The notes beneath the pieces are model-generated. The model did no database searches. It saw only the letters and a program-made list of their open reading frames with translations, and was not told the origin of the DNA. From positions 1 through 26,790 of the forward strand of contig JBKBQT010000030.1 of the NCBI GenBank assembly GCA_046292445.1: a DNA stretch of 26,790 bases, given 5' to 3'. Within the stretch, counting starts at the first letter, position 1. Each line of letters starts with the position of its first letter. The position numbers were made by a program, and so were the translations under genes. This stretch comes from CALIZF01 sp046292445 (GTDB lineage Bacteria > Pseudomonadota > Alphaproteobacteria > Rhodobacterales > Rhodobacteraceae). Of this stretch, positions 7,401-15,007 are shown in pieces.

Positions 7401-8321
7401 CTAGAAGCGGATCCGCAGGTGGATCGAGCCCACCGTCTGTTCGACCGGCTGCTGCGCGAACTCGCGGCCGAGCCGGGTGATGCCGTAGAACAGCTCGGCC
7501 CTCTCGCCCTGCCAGTGAAAGCCTGCGCGCAGCCGCGTGCGCGTCGCGCGCAGCGTCGCCGCGCCCGCGGCGGGCAGCAGCGCGCTCGATGCGACATGTG
7601 CGACATCGCCGCCGAAGACGAAGGTGAACCCGGTCGGCGGCGCCGTCTTGGTGGCGCGGTAGAGATGGCCCGTCACCGTATCGCGCACCGTCACGTCGCC
7701 CTGGCCGAAGGCGCCGATCGCCACATCGGCGCCGATGCGGGCAAAGGTCTCGACCCCCGCCTGCGCCTCGACGAAGGGGCGGATGCGGGCGAAACCGGCC
7801 TGCATCGGCAGGCCCGCCTCGACCAGAACCGTGGGATAGAGCGCATCGGGAAGCTGGTTCGCCCGCGCATTGTCGGGCGACGGCAGGCCGAAAAGGCCAT
7901 GGATCGCCGACTGAAACCCGCCGAGCTGGGTCGAGGGGCCGACCGCGACCAGATCGGCGCCGCCCGAAAGCTCCACCGCGCCGCGGTTGAAATGCGTATG
8001 CAGGCCGACCGACAGAAGGCCGGCATAGCGCCGGTCGGTGGCCGAGGGGGCGGTGAGCCGTGCGGGGGCCACGATCTGGCCGTGCAGGCGCAGCTCGGTC
8101 AGCGCGAAGGGACGGTCGGGGCGCCGGCCGTCCCAGCCCGCCGCGCGCGTGAGGCTGAGCGTGTAGCCCCCGGTGCGCCAGCGATCACGCCCGTCGCCGA
8201 TCAGGTCGTTGTTGAGGATCGACCCGCGGCCGATCGCCTTGCGGTCCTGCGCCGGGGCGGCCGGGGCCAGTGTGCCGAGGGTGATCGCGGCCAGCGCCGC
8301 GACCGCGAGGTGCTTGCGCAT
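7401..8321 (-). CDS. LpxR-like outer membrane protein (lipid A-modifier family, DUF2219)
   Basis: This 306-residue protein has a signal peptide (MRKHLAVAALAAITLGTLAPAAPAQ), so it is exported, and a C-terminal strand ending in Arg-Phe (IHLRIRF) as in outer membrane barrels. GRGSILNNDLIGDGRDRWRT followed by GGYTLSLT fits the N-terminal signature of LpxR, whose Asn/Asp residues bind calcium. GLHTHFNRG supplies a candidate catalytic His region. LpxR removes the 3-prime acyloxyacyl chain of lipid A; whether this homologue does so is unproven. The start has an AGGAAGGA ribosome-binding site; the longer in-frame reading before it shows no signal peptide and runs into dxs. It is co-directional with dxs but separated from it by 173 bases. 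Confidence 0.7.
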   Translation of the reverse strand: MRKHLAVAALAAITLGTLAPAAPAQDRKAIGRGSILNNDLIGDGRDRWRTGGYTLSLTRAAGWDGRRPDRPFALTELRLHGQIVAPARLTAPSATDRRYAGLLSVGLHTHFNRGAVELSGGADLVAVGPSTQLGGFQSAIHGLFGLPSPDNARANQLPDALYPTVLVEAGLPMQAGFARIRPFVEAQAGVETFARIGADVAIGAFGQGDVTVRDTVTGHLYRATKTAPPTGFTFVFGGDVAHVASSALLPAAGAATLRATRTRLRAGFHWQGERAELFYGITRLGREFAQQPVEQTVGSIHLRIRF

Positions 8322-8494
8322 CCCGGACGTCCTTCCTGTCAGGCCCCCCAGCCTGGCGCCGGTATATACCCGTGCCGTGCGGGCCGCTAGTGCGGCGATG
8401 CAACAGGGGGCAGCCCCGCCGGGTGCCGGAACGGAAACGATCCGGCGCGCCGTGGTGCCGCCGCAGGCCGTGCGGCCCGTGCGCGTGCCGCGCC
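8322..8494. other. Gap between dxs and the LpxR-like gene
   Basis: This 173-base stretch holds GC-rich short inverted repeats but no clear T-tract terminator for dxs. A TATATA box on the minus strand at about 8362-8367 might be a -10 for the LpxR-like gene, but no convincing -35 lies at the right distance. No ORF is convincing here. Confidence 0.4.
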
Positions 8495-10414
8495 CTACCC
8501 CGCCACGCTCAGCCGCGCGCGCATCCCGGCCCGCGCGGCCGATACGGTGCGCGCGATATCGGCGGCCGTCAGCCCGGCCCAGGCATACATCACCGCCGGC
8601 TCGGCCTGGTCGATGAACCGGTCGGGCAGCGTCATCGTGCGCACGCGAAGGCCGCGGTCGAGGCCGCCGGAATTGGCGAGGTGATGCAGCACCAGCGCCC
8701 CGAAGCCGCCCGTGGCCCCCTGCTCGACCGTCACCAGCACGGCATGGTGGCGGGCAAGCTGGCCGATCAGGTCGGTGTCGAGCGGCTTGGCGAACCGGGC
8801 ATCGGCCACGGTGACCGCGATTCCCTGCACCGCCAGCAGGTCGGCGGCGGCCAGGCACTCGCCCAGATGCGCGCCGTAGGACAGGATCGCCGCCCCCGTC
8901 CCCTCGCGCACCACGCGGCCCTTGCCGATGGCCAGCGGCACGCCCGCCGCGGGCAGCGCCGCGCCGGTGCCGGTGCCGCGCGGATAGCGGAACGCGATCG
9001 GCCCTGCGTCATGCGCCGCGGCGGTGGCGACCATATGGACCAGCTCGGCCTCGTCCGCGGGCGCCATGACGGTGAAGTTCGGCAGGTTCCCGAGATAGCC
9101 GACATCGAACGACCCGGCATGCGTGGCCCCGTCGGCCCCCACCAGCCCCGCCCGGTCGATGGCGAACCGCACCGGCAGGTTCTGCAGCGCGACGTCATGC
9201 ACGATCTGGTCGTAGCCGCGCTGCAGGAAGGTCGAATAGATCGCCGCGAAGGGCCGCATCCCGCTGGCCGCAAGGCCCGCGGCAAAGGTCACCCCGTGCT
9301 GCTCGGCGATGCCGACGTCGAACACCCGGGCCGGAAACCGCCTTGCCATGATGTCCACACCCGTGCCCGAAGGCATCGCGGCAGTGATCGCCACCACGCG
9401 CGGATCGCGCGCGGCCTCGGCCGCCAGCGCCTCGCCGAAAACCTTGGTATAGGCGGGCCGCGTGCCCGAGGATTTCGCCTGCGCGCCGGTCGCCACATCG
9501 AATTTCACCACGCCGTGATACTTGTCGGCGCTTTTCTCGGCCGGGGCATAACCCTTGCCCTTGACGGTCAGCGCGTGGATCAGCACCGGCCCGGTGGCCC
9601 GCGCGCGCGCCGCCCGCAGCGTGGCGAGCAGATCGGGCATCGAATGCCCGTCGATCGGGCCGATGTAGGTAAAGCCCAGTTCCTCGAACAGCGTGCCCCC
9701 GCCGGGCATGCCGGTCACAAGTTGCCGTGCGCGGCGGGCATGGTCGCGCAAGGGGCCGGGCAGCGCCGCCTCGAACCCCGCCGCCATCTCGCGCAGGGCC
9801 GCGCCCGGCGCCGTGGTCTGCAGGCGCGTGAGATAGCGCGACATCGCCCCCACGGGCGGTGCGATGGACATCTCGTTGTCGTTGAGGATCACGAACAGCC
9901 GCTTGCCGAGGTGGCCGGCGTGATTCATCGCCTCGTAGGCCATGCCGGCACTGATCGCCCCGTCGCCGATCACCGCGATCGCATCGCCCGTCGGCTGGCC
10001 CATCTCGCGCCCCATCACGAAGCCGAGCGCGGCGCTGATCGAGGTCGAGGAATGGGCGGCGCCAAAGGGGTCATAGACGCTTTCGCTGCGCTTGGTGAAG
10101 CCCGAGGGGCCGCCCTCCATTCGCAGGCGGCGCATCGCGGCGCGGCGCCCGGTCAATATCTTGTGCGGATAGCACTGGTGCCCGACATCCCAGATGAGCT
10201 TGTCGGCCGGCAGGTTGAACACCGCATGCAGAGCGACGGTCAGTTCCACCACGCCCAGCGAGGATCCGAGGTGCCCGCCGGTCTGGCTGACGATGTCGAT
10301 CACCTCGCCGCGCAACTCGGTCGCAAGGCGGCCGAGGTCGGCATCGCTCAGCGCCTTGAGATCGGCCGGCGCGGCGATGCGGTCGAGCGTCGGGGTGGTG
10401 CGGGTCTCGGTCAT
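8495..10414 (-). CDS. dxs: 1-deoxy-D-xylulose-5-phosphate synthase
   Basis: This 639-residue thiamine diphosphate enzyme condenses pyruvate with glyceraldehyde-3-phosphate, the first step of the MEP pathway feeding carotenoids and the phytyl/geranylgeranyl tail of bacteriochlorophyll. The sequence shows QTGGHLGSSLGVVELTVALH, DVGHQCYPHKILTGRR, the ThDP motif starting GDG (150-152) and ending at the Asn in ILNDNEMSI, the transketolase central region with DVGIAEQHGVTFAAGLA, and a full C-terminal transketolase domain. The start MTETRTT has a GGGAGGGA ribosome-binding site; upstream in-frame sequence covers the puf terminator and was excluded. It lies directly behind pufX, as in R. capsulatus and R. 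sphaeroides. Only 36 bases separate the terminator T-tract from the ATG, so expression may depend partly on read-through from puf. Confidence 0.97.
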   Translation of the reverse strand: MTETRTTPTLDRIAAPADLKALSDADLGRLATELRGEVIDIVSQTGGHLGSSLGVVELTVALHAVFNLPADKLIWDVGHQCYPHKILTGRRAAMRRLRMEGGPSGFTKRSESVYDPFGAAHSSTSISAALGFVMGREMGQPTGDAIAVIGDGAISAGMAYEAMNHAGHLGKRLFVILNDNEMSIAPPVGAMSRYLTRLQTTAPGAALREMAAGFEAALPGPLRDHARRARQLVTGMPGGGTLFEELGFTYIGPIDGHSMPDLLATLRAARARATGPVLIHALTVKGKGYAPAEKSADKYHGVVKFDVATGAQAKSSGTRPAYTKVFGEALAAEAARDPRVVAITAAMPSGTGVDIMARRFPARVFDVGIAEQHGVTFAAGLAASGMRPFAAIYSTFLQRGYDQIVHDVALQNLPVRFAIDRAGLVGADGATHAGSFDVGYLGNLPNFTVMAPADEAELVHMVATAAAHDAGPIAFRYPRGTGTGAALPAAGVPLAIGKGRVVREGTGAAILSYGAHLGECLAAADLLAVQGIAVTVADARFAKPLDTDLIGQLARHHAVLVTVEQGATGGFGALVLHHLANSGGLDRGLRVRTMTLPDRFIDQAEPAVMYAWAGLTAADIARTVSAARAGMRARLSVAG

Positions 10415-10451
10415 CGTCGGTCCCTCCCGGGGATGGCCTTGGGCCAGAAGC

Positions 10452-10487
10452 AAAAAGGGTGCCGTGCGGGGTTGTCCACACGGCACC
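10452..10487 (-). terminator. Rho-independent terminator of the puf operon
   Basis: On the minus strand a 9-bp perfect stem GGTGCCGTG (10487-10479 with 10466-10458) and a 12-base loop are followed by one C and TTTTT. It lies about 115 bases past the pufX stop and 38 bases before the dxs ATG. Hairpins 3-prime of pufX that stop transcription and protect puf mRNA are known from Rhodobacter. Confidence 0.88.
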
Positions 10488-10604
10488 AGGTCCCTGTCGC
10501 CAGCAGGAAGGGAACCGGGCTGTGGAAGGCCCTACGGCCCGGGCCGGCGTATGGCCCGAACGGGGGTGGCAGGGGCGGTCTCGTGCCGCCCGCCGCCGAT
10601 CGCA

Positions 10605-10838
10605 TCAGACGGTCGGATTGCCCGGCTCCATCAGCCACTCGATGGACGAGCGCGGCATCGGGTCCGGCGTCTGGCGGCTTTCCTCGGGCAGAAGAAGGCC
10701 GATCAGGTAGATGACGTAGATGAAGAGCATGACGCCGATCAGCGGCAGCGCCGCCCATCCCGCGCCTGTCAACATCTGCGACAGGATCCAGGACCGCAGC
10801 ATCGCGGGCCGTGTCTGGGTGACATAGTCGTCGTTCAT
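10605..10838 (-). CDS. pufX: PufX, LH1 ring-associated membrane protein
   Basis: This single-span membrane protein has 77 residues. It begins MNDDYVTQTRPAMLRSWIL, and the core MLTGAGWAALPLIGVMLFIY aligns with the MKGAGWAGGVFFG segment of R. sphaeroides PufX, followed by LLPEE. PufX interrupts the LH1 ring so that quinone can leave the reaction centre, and helps organise RC-LH1 dimers in some species. The ATG at 10838 was chosen over the in-frame GTG at 10847 because a GAGGAG ribosome-binding site sits at 10852-10847, which fits the ATG only; the same bases include the pufM stop. The C-terminal tail (after about residue 52) is hydrophilic and may be processed. The GxxxG pair of R. sphaeroides is absent. 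Confidence 0.93.
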   Translation of the reverse strand: MNDDYVTQTRPAMLRSWILSQMLTGAGWAALPLIGVMLFIYVIYLIGLLLPEESRQTPDPMPRSSIEWLMEPGNPTV

Positions 10839-10850
10839 CGCGTCCACTCC

Positions 10851-11777
10851 TCAGTAGGTCGGGGCAAAGTTGTGGATCTCGGCCCAGACCCGCCAGTTGT
10901 CCACAACCGTCCCGGTCAGCAGGATGCCGATCCCGCCCGTGAGCGTCGTCAGCACCGCGAACCACCAGGCCCAGCGATGGATCCCCTCCATCGTCGCGTT
11001 GAACCCCATCGTCCAGCGCCAGAACAGGGCGGCGCGTTCCGAGGCGGTGCCCCGGTCGGCGATCTGTTCAAGCTCCCGGTCGCCGCCAAAGCGGCTGACG
11101 GCCAGGATCGTCGCCCCGTGCATGGCGAAGAGCAGCGCCGAGCCGTAGAGGAACACGATCGAAAGCGCGTGGAACGGGTTGTAGAAGAGGTTCCCGTAAG
11201 TGAGCGAGAAGAGGTTGGTCCAGTCGAGATGGCTGAAGATGCCGTAGGGCACCGCCTCGGACCAGGACCCCATCAGCACGGGGCGGATGAGACCGAGCAC
11301 GAGGAACAGCCAGATCGCCGAGAGGAAGGCCCAGGCCACATGCTTGCCCATGCCGAGCGCCTCGGCCCGCATGTAGGTGCGCACCCACCATGTCATCACC
11401 GAGACCAGCAGGAAGAACGAGGCGATGAGCCAGTATCCCCCTTCGGCCAGCGGTGCCCAGCCCAGGCCGTATTCCGGCCCCGGCGGCTCGAGCGAGAACC
11501 AGAACAGATCCCGCAGGAACACCGCCGGGTTGAACCCGGCCTGATACCAGTACCAGCCGCCGACCATCGTGAACCAGATCAGGCCGGTGGCGAGGCTGAT
11601 CACGCCCCAGGTGCCGAGGTAGATCGGCCCGAGCTGCGCGTTGCCGAACCAGCCGAGCAGGTTGGAGAACGTCGCCCCCTTGCCCCGTTCGCCCAGTTCG
11701 ATGTCATCCATCGCCATCCCCATCTCGGGTGCGGATCGCACCTGAACCTGGGTGAAGATGTTCTGGTACTCAGCCAT
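10851..11777 (-). CDS. pufM: Photosynthetic reaction centre M subunit
   Basis: This 308-residue, five-helix inner-membrane protein forms half of the quinone-type reaction centre core. Key ligands are all at the R. sphaeroides positions when the initiator Met is counted: His183 and His203 (bacteriochlorophyll), His220, Glu235 and His267 (non-haem iron). The length also equals that of R. sphaeroides M. The C-terminus ends soon after the fifth helix (HNFAPTY), as in species where PufX rather than a tetrahaem cytochrome (PufC) follows. It overlaps pufL by eight bases (11770-11777) and its stop overlaps the pufX ribosome-binding site, so translation of L, M and X is tightly coupled. Confidence 0.99.
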   Translation of the reverse strand: MAEYQNIFTQVQVRSAPEMGMAMDDIELGERGKGATFSNLLGWFGNAQLGPIYLGTWGVISLATGLIWFTMVGGWYWYQAGFNPAVFLRDLFWFSLEPPGPEYGLGWAPLAEGGYWLIASFFLLVSVMTWWVRTYMRAEALGMGKHVAWAFLSAIWLFLVLGLIRPVLMGSWSEAVPYGIFSHLDWTNLFSLTYGNLFYNPFHALSIVFLYGSALLFAMHGATILAVSRFGGDRELEQIADRGTASERAALFWRWTMGFNATMEGIHRWAWWFAVLTTLTGGIGILLTGTVVDNWRVWAEIHNFAPTY

Positions 11778-12618
11778 TGACGCCTCCCTCGATGCCCGAC
11801 CACCACGGCAGCTCGAGCCACCAGTTCCACCATTCGACCCAGGGCTCGAACCAGACGGTCCCCGAGATCACGATGCACACGGCCGACCAGAACCCGGCGT
11901 TGAGCGCGAGAAGAAGGCCGAGGCGGTGGATGCCCAGCGTGCCGACCGAATAGCCGATGAGGTCGCGGAAATAGGTGTCCTCATGGTCGGGGCTGCGCAT
12001 TTCCTTGCCCTTGACCGGGTTGGCGGCCGACAGGATCAGCGAGCCATGCAGCGCAAGGGCAAGCGTGGTGGTGAAGAAGAAGGTGATCGCCACCATATGT
12101 GCGGGGTTGTAGTGGAAATTCCCGTACTGGTAGCCGACGTTGCTCACCCAGTCGAGATGGGTGAAGATGCCGTAGGGGAACGCATGACCCCAGGCCCCCA
12201 TCAGCACCGGCCGGATCACGGTCAGCGTGGTGTAGGCAAGGATCGCGAACCCGAAGGCCACGGGCACGTGATAGCCCATGCCCAGTTTCTTGCAGATCTC
12301 CACTTCGCGCAAAGCCCAGGAGATGAAGGCCCCATGCGCGCAGATGGTGATGAGCTGCCAGAGCCCGCCGTTGTCCAGCGGTGCCCAGGCAAGCCCGAGT
12401 TCGACCGGCGGCGTGTCGATGGAGATGAGCCACGGGTTCCACTGCCCGTCCATCGCCGCGCCGTAGAAGATCAGGATCGTGCCGAGCGTCGCGAAAAAGA
12501 ACGTCGTGACGCCGAAGAAGCCGACGTAGAAAGGGCCGACCCAGAAGTCGAACAGATTCCCGCCGACCAGCGTGCCCCCAGGCACGCGGTATTTTCGTTC
12601 GAAGCTGAGCAGTGCCAT
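11770..12618 (-). CDS. pufL: Photosynthetic reaction centre L subunit
   Basis: This 282-residue, five-helix inner-membrane protein has the same length as R. sphaeroides L. It begins MALLSFERKYRVPGGTLVGG. Chlorophyll and iron ligands are in place: His154 and His174 (bacteriochlorophyll), His191 and His231 with Glu213 of the QB site (numbered with the initiator Met). With PufM it binds the special pair, the accessory pigments, bacteriopheophytins and quinones for light-driven charge separation. It follows pufA after a 127-base gap with a strong hairpin, as in Rhodobacter, where that structure sets the higher level of the LH1 genes relative to L and M. Confidence 0.99.
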   Translation of the reverse strand: MALLSFERKYRVPGGTLVGGNLFDFWVGPFYVGFFGVTTFFFATLGTILIFYGAAMDGQWNPWLISIDTPPVELGLAWAPLDNGGLWQLITICAHGAFISWALREVEICKKLGMGYHVPVAFGFAILAYTTLTVIRPVLMGAWGHAFPYGIFTHLDWVSNVGYQYGNFHYNPAHMVAITFFFTTTLALALHGSLILSAANPVKGKEMRSPDHEDTYFRDLIGYSVGTLGIHRLGLLLALNAGFWSAVCIVISGTVWFEPWVEWWNWWLELPWWSGIEGGVNG

Positions 12619-12654
12619 GCTTCCTCTCTCCGCTGACCGGCGCGCGCTGTCCCC

Positions 12655-12667
12655 GCGGAGGCTCCGC
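12655..12667 (-). repeat. Short hairpin upstream of pufL
   Basis: A 5-bp stem (12655-12659 with 12663-12667) and a three-base loop lie about 40 bases before the pufL start. It is the second, weaker structure in the pufA-pufL gap and may add to the stabilising or processing role of the main hairpin. Confidence 0.35.
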
Positions 12668-12702
12668 AGGCCGTAGCGCCTTGAATTCAGGGTTGTGTGG
12701 CC

Positions 12703-12726
12703 CGGGCGGCGCTGTGACGCCGCCCG
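12703..12726 (-). terminator. Intercistronic pufA-pufL mRNA-stabilising hairpin
   Basis: A 9-bp perfect, all-GC stem (CGGGCGGCG, 12703-12711 with 12718-12726) has a six-base loop and sits 20 bases past the pufA stop. There is no T-tract, so it should not terminate strongly. In R. capsulatus and R. sphaeroides, hairpins at this point block 3-to-5-prime decay and give excess pufBA message; this one is in the same place. Confidence 0.8.
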
Positions 12727-12745
12727 AAATCCCTTGCAAGACCGG

Positions 12746-12916
12746 TCAGTTCGCGACGCGGTTGTATTTGGTCGCCGCGATCTCGAACCAGTTGTAGCTG
12801 GGCGTCGAGAGCAGCACGAGGTGGATCATCGCAGCGAGCAGGAACAGGAACACGCCCTGCGCCACGAACACCCGACGGGGGTCGAAGATCATCCAGATCT
12901 TGTAGAATTTGGACAT
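12746..12916 (-). CDS. pufA: LH1 antenna alpha polypeptide
   Basis: This 56-residue single-span membrane peptide starts MSKFYKIWMIFDPRRVFVAQ, the usual LH1-alpha head, and has the bacteriochlorophyll ligand His32 within AAMIHLVLLSTPSYNWFE. It pairs with PufB to form the LH1 ring around the reaction centre. It lies 13 bases downstream of pufB, with an AGGAGGAA ribosome-binding site in that gap. The short length is normal for the family. Confidence 0.98.
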   Translation of the reverse strand: MSKFYKIWMIFDPRRVFVAQGVFLFLLAAMIHLVLLSTPSYNWFEIAATKYNRVAN

Positions 12917-12929
12917 TTCGCGTTCCTCC

Positions 12930-13079
12930 TCAGAACCACGGGCGCCAGATGAACACGGCCAGGTGAGCGACGATGGCCACGGCCGAGAACAGCCAGAGCC
13001 CGCTCATGTAGACCGAATGCAGTTCCTGCGCCTGCTCGTCGGTGAGACCTGTGAACGACAGGTCCTTGTTGTCAGCCAT
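12930..13079 (-). CDS. pufB: LH1 antenna beta polypeptide
   Basis: This 49-residue peptide, MADNKDLSFTGLTDEQAQEL and onward, carries the conserved bacteriochlorophyll ligand His in VAHLAVFIWRPWF. It is nearly identical in layout to R. capsulatus LH1-beta. The ATG at 13079 has a strong GGAGGA ribosome-binding site six bases upstream; the longer in-frame reading starting at 13142 was rejected because its extra 21 residues do not match any antenna peptide. Confidence 0.98.
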   Translation of the reverse strand: MADNKDLSFTGLTDEQAQELHSVYMSGLWLFSAVAIVAHLAVFIWRPWF

Positions 13080-13204
13080 ACTATCCTCCGGATGGTCAGA
13101 CTGAACCGCAAACCCTGCGGCCGGGCCACGGTCGGGGCTCATCCCCTTCCGTCAACCCCCTGCCCCGGATGGCCCGGGATCGGGGGATCTCGTCTCCCGC
13201 CCTT

Positions 13205-13426
13205 TCAGGCGGTGAAGATCATCGGCGTGATCTGCCGCGCCTCGCACCAGGCCCGCTTGAGCGGTCCCTGCGCGGGCAGGCGGCCATGCCGCAGCGCCGA
13301 TCCGATCCAGCCCAGCACCGCGAACGGCAGGGCCAGCGCGAAGATCAGCGCGAAATAGATGGTGAACTCGGTCGTGCTGGCGCGCGACGAGCGGGGTCTG
13401 GCCATGTTGACGCTGTGGTCCGTCAT
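13205..13426 (-). CDS. pufQ: PufQ, bacteriochlorophyll synthesis/assembly factor
   Basis: This small membrane protein (73 residues) has one transmembrane helix (about residues 21-45, TIYFALIFALALPFAVLGWIG), a basic loop and the C-terminal ITPMIF typical of PufQ. PufQ is the first gene of the puf operon in Rhodobacter; it stimulates bacteriochlorophyll formation, perhaps as a carrier for pathway intermediates. The ATG overlaps the bchZ stop by four bases (13423-13426) with a GGGAGAGAGAG ribosome-binding site. The main puf promoter of Rhodobacter lies upstream of pufQ inside bchZ; I could not place it here with confidence. Confidence 0.93.
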   Translation of the reverse strand: MTDHSVNMARPRSSRASTTEFTIYFALIFALALPFAVLGWIGSALRHGRLPAQGPLKRAWCEARQITPMIFTA

Positions 13427-14901
13427 GCTCTCTCTCCCTGATTGAGCGGCGCGGGACCGGCCCCGAGGGCCTCGACGGTCTCGCGCACGACACGTTCGGC
13501 ACCTTGTTCAAGGGCCGCCTTCTCGGCCGCGTCGCGCAACATGCGCGCCGCGGAGATGCGGGTCAGGATCGGGTGCTGCGCCACGATCCGGTCAAGCTCG
13601 GCCTGTGCATCGGCATCCCAGGGGAAGTCGCGCCGCAACGTGGCCGGGGTCGCTGCCGCGCTGTCCATGTCGGACCCGAGCGGCAGGATGTGAAAGAGGG
13701 CGTCGAAGAGGCCGTTGCAGACCTCCTGCAGCAGGTAGACGGCGCCGCCATAGCCCATGAAGGGCGTTCCGCTGTGCCGCCGGATCGCCGCGCCGGGAAA
13801 CGAGGCGGGGATGAAGGCCGGCGCCGGCCCGTGCCCGGCCTTGAGCTCGGCCAGATACATCTTCTCGTTGATGGACCCCATCACGATCAGCGGCCGGTGC
13901 TGGCGCATCATCGCGCGCACCGCGTCGTTGTCGGTCTTCTTGCCGCGCACCCGCGCCACGGCGAAGGCGCAGGGAAACCCGAGGTCGGCCTCGAGGAAAT
14001 GGCGGATGCCGCGGGCATAGGTCTCGTTCGCCACGATCCCGAAGGACGCGGTGGCAAAGAAATCCTGCGTCACCGAGCGCCAGAGATCCCACAGCGGCTT
14101 GAGCGTCGAATGCTTTTCCCGCTCGATGAAGAGCTCGGGGTCGAGGCCCAGAAGCTCGCCCAGCTTGCGCAGGAAGGCGGTCGTGGAGGTGAGGCCCACG
14201 GGCGCCTGCAGATAGGGCTTGCCCAGAACCTCCGCGAGGCCGCGGCCGAATTCGCGGTACATCACCACGTTGACATCAGCGTTCACCAGATGGCGCATCT
14301 CGGCCAGATGCGCGCCGAGCGGCATGACCATGTTGACCTCGGCCCCGATCCCCTCGACCAGCCGGCGGATCTCGGCCAGATCGCTGGCCATGTTGAACAC
14401 GCCATACATCGGCCCGAGGATGTTCACCCGCGGCCTTGCGCCCTCGGGCCGGCGCGCCTCGGGCGGCATCCGCCCCTTGGTCATCCCGAATTCGGTGAAG
14501 ATCCAGGTCATGGCCCGGTCGGCGGCCTCCCACTGGTCCTCGTCGATGGTGCGCGGCAGGAACCGCTGGATATTGGTGCCCTGCGGGGTGACGCCGCCGC
14601 CGATCATCTCGGCGATCGAGCCCGTGACCACCACGGCGGGCAGCGCCGGATCGAGCGTCTGCCAGGCCCGCCGCATCGCCCCTTCGGTGCCGTCGCGGCC
14701 CAGTTCCTCCTCGCCGAGGCCGGTGACGACGATCGGCAGCTCGTGCGGCGGGAGCGCGTCGGTATAGTGCAGCACGCTCGTCACCGGCAGGTTCTCGCAG
14801 CCCACCGGCCCGTCGATGACCACCTGCAGGCCCTTGACGGCGCAGAAGGCATAGACCGCGCCCCAGTAGCCGCCCGCCCGGTCATGGTCCTGGATCAGCA
14901 T
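13423..14901 (-). CDS. bchZ: Chlorophyllide a reductase subunit Z
   Basis: This 492-residue protein forms the catalytic NifK-like half of chlorophyllide a oxidoreductase (COR) with BchY. The N-terminus HDRAGGYWGAVYAFCAVKGL and GPVGCENLPVTSVLHYTDAL contain Cys20 and Cys35; ITGS-like TGSIAEMIGGGVTPQGTNI and later NILGPMYGVFNMASDLAEIR are typical of BchZ. COR reduces the C7-C8 double bond of ring B with electrons from BchX. It ends in a four-base overlap with pufQ, joining the bch and puf parts of the superoperon. Unlike the other bch junctions, a 106-base gap separates it from bchY. Confidence 0.97.
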   Translation of the reverse strand: MLIQDHDRAGGYWGAVYAFCAVKGLQVVIDGPVGCENLPVTSVLHYTDALPPHELPIVVTGLGEEELGRDGTEGAMRRAWQTLDPALPAVVVTGSIAEMIGGGVTPQGTNIQRFLPRTIDEDQWEAADRAMTWIFTEFGMTKGRMPPEARRPEGARPRVNILGPMYGVFNMASDLAEIRRLVEGIGAEVNMVMPLGAHLAEMRHLVNADVNVVMYREFGRGLAEVLGKPYLQAPVGLTSTTAFLRKLGELLGLDPELFIEREKHSTLKPLWDLWRSVTQDFFATASFGIVANETYARGIRHFLEADLGFPCAFAVARVRGKKTDNDAVRAMMRQHRPLIVMGSINEKMYLAELKAGHGPAPAFIPASFPGAAIRRHSGTPFMGYGGAVYLLQEVCNGLFDALFHILPLGSDMDSAAATPATLRRDFPWDADAQAELDRIVAQHPILTRISAARMLRDAAEKAALEQGAERVVRETVEALGAGPAPLNQGERA

Positions 14902-14969
14902 GCGCGGCCCCCCTGCCCTGCGGCCGCGCGCGCGCCGGCCCGGCGGCGGGACGGCGTCGCGGGCGGCAT

Positions 14970-14994
14970 GAGTATTTGGGGAACGATGAAGCGG
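14970..14994 (+). repeat. 25-bp dispersed repeat, copy 1 (bchY-bchZ gap)
   Basis: This stretch matches the reverse complement of 24852-24876 at 24 of 25 bases. It contains the GAGTATTTG core that I recall as a frequent intergenic element in Rhodobacteraceae genomes. Both copies lie in gaps inside minus-strand operons. Confidence 0.7.
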
Positions 14995-15007
14995 CAGAGC
15001 GGGGGCA

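Noticed and set aside
8372..10714. A 780-codon plus-strand ORF
   Set aside because: It lies fully antisense to dxs and pufX, has the same Arg/His/Gln-rich composition as other shadow frames and shows no domain.
10839..10847. GTG at 10847 as the pufX start
   Set aside because: The GAGGAG ribosome-binding site overlaps this codon, leaving no spacing; the ATG at 10838 has correct spacing.
13150..13155. TTGACG on the minus strand in the pufQ-pufB gap as a -35 box
   Set aside because: No acceptable -10 lies 15-19 bases downstream, and the known puf promoter in this group is upstream of pufQ.
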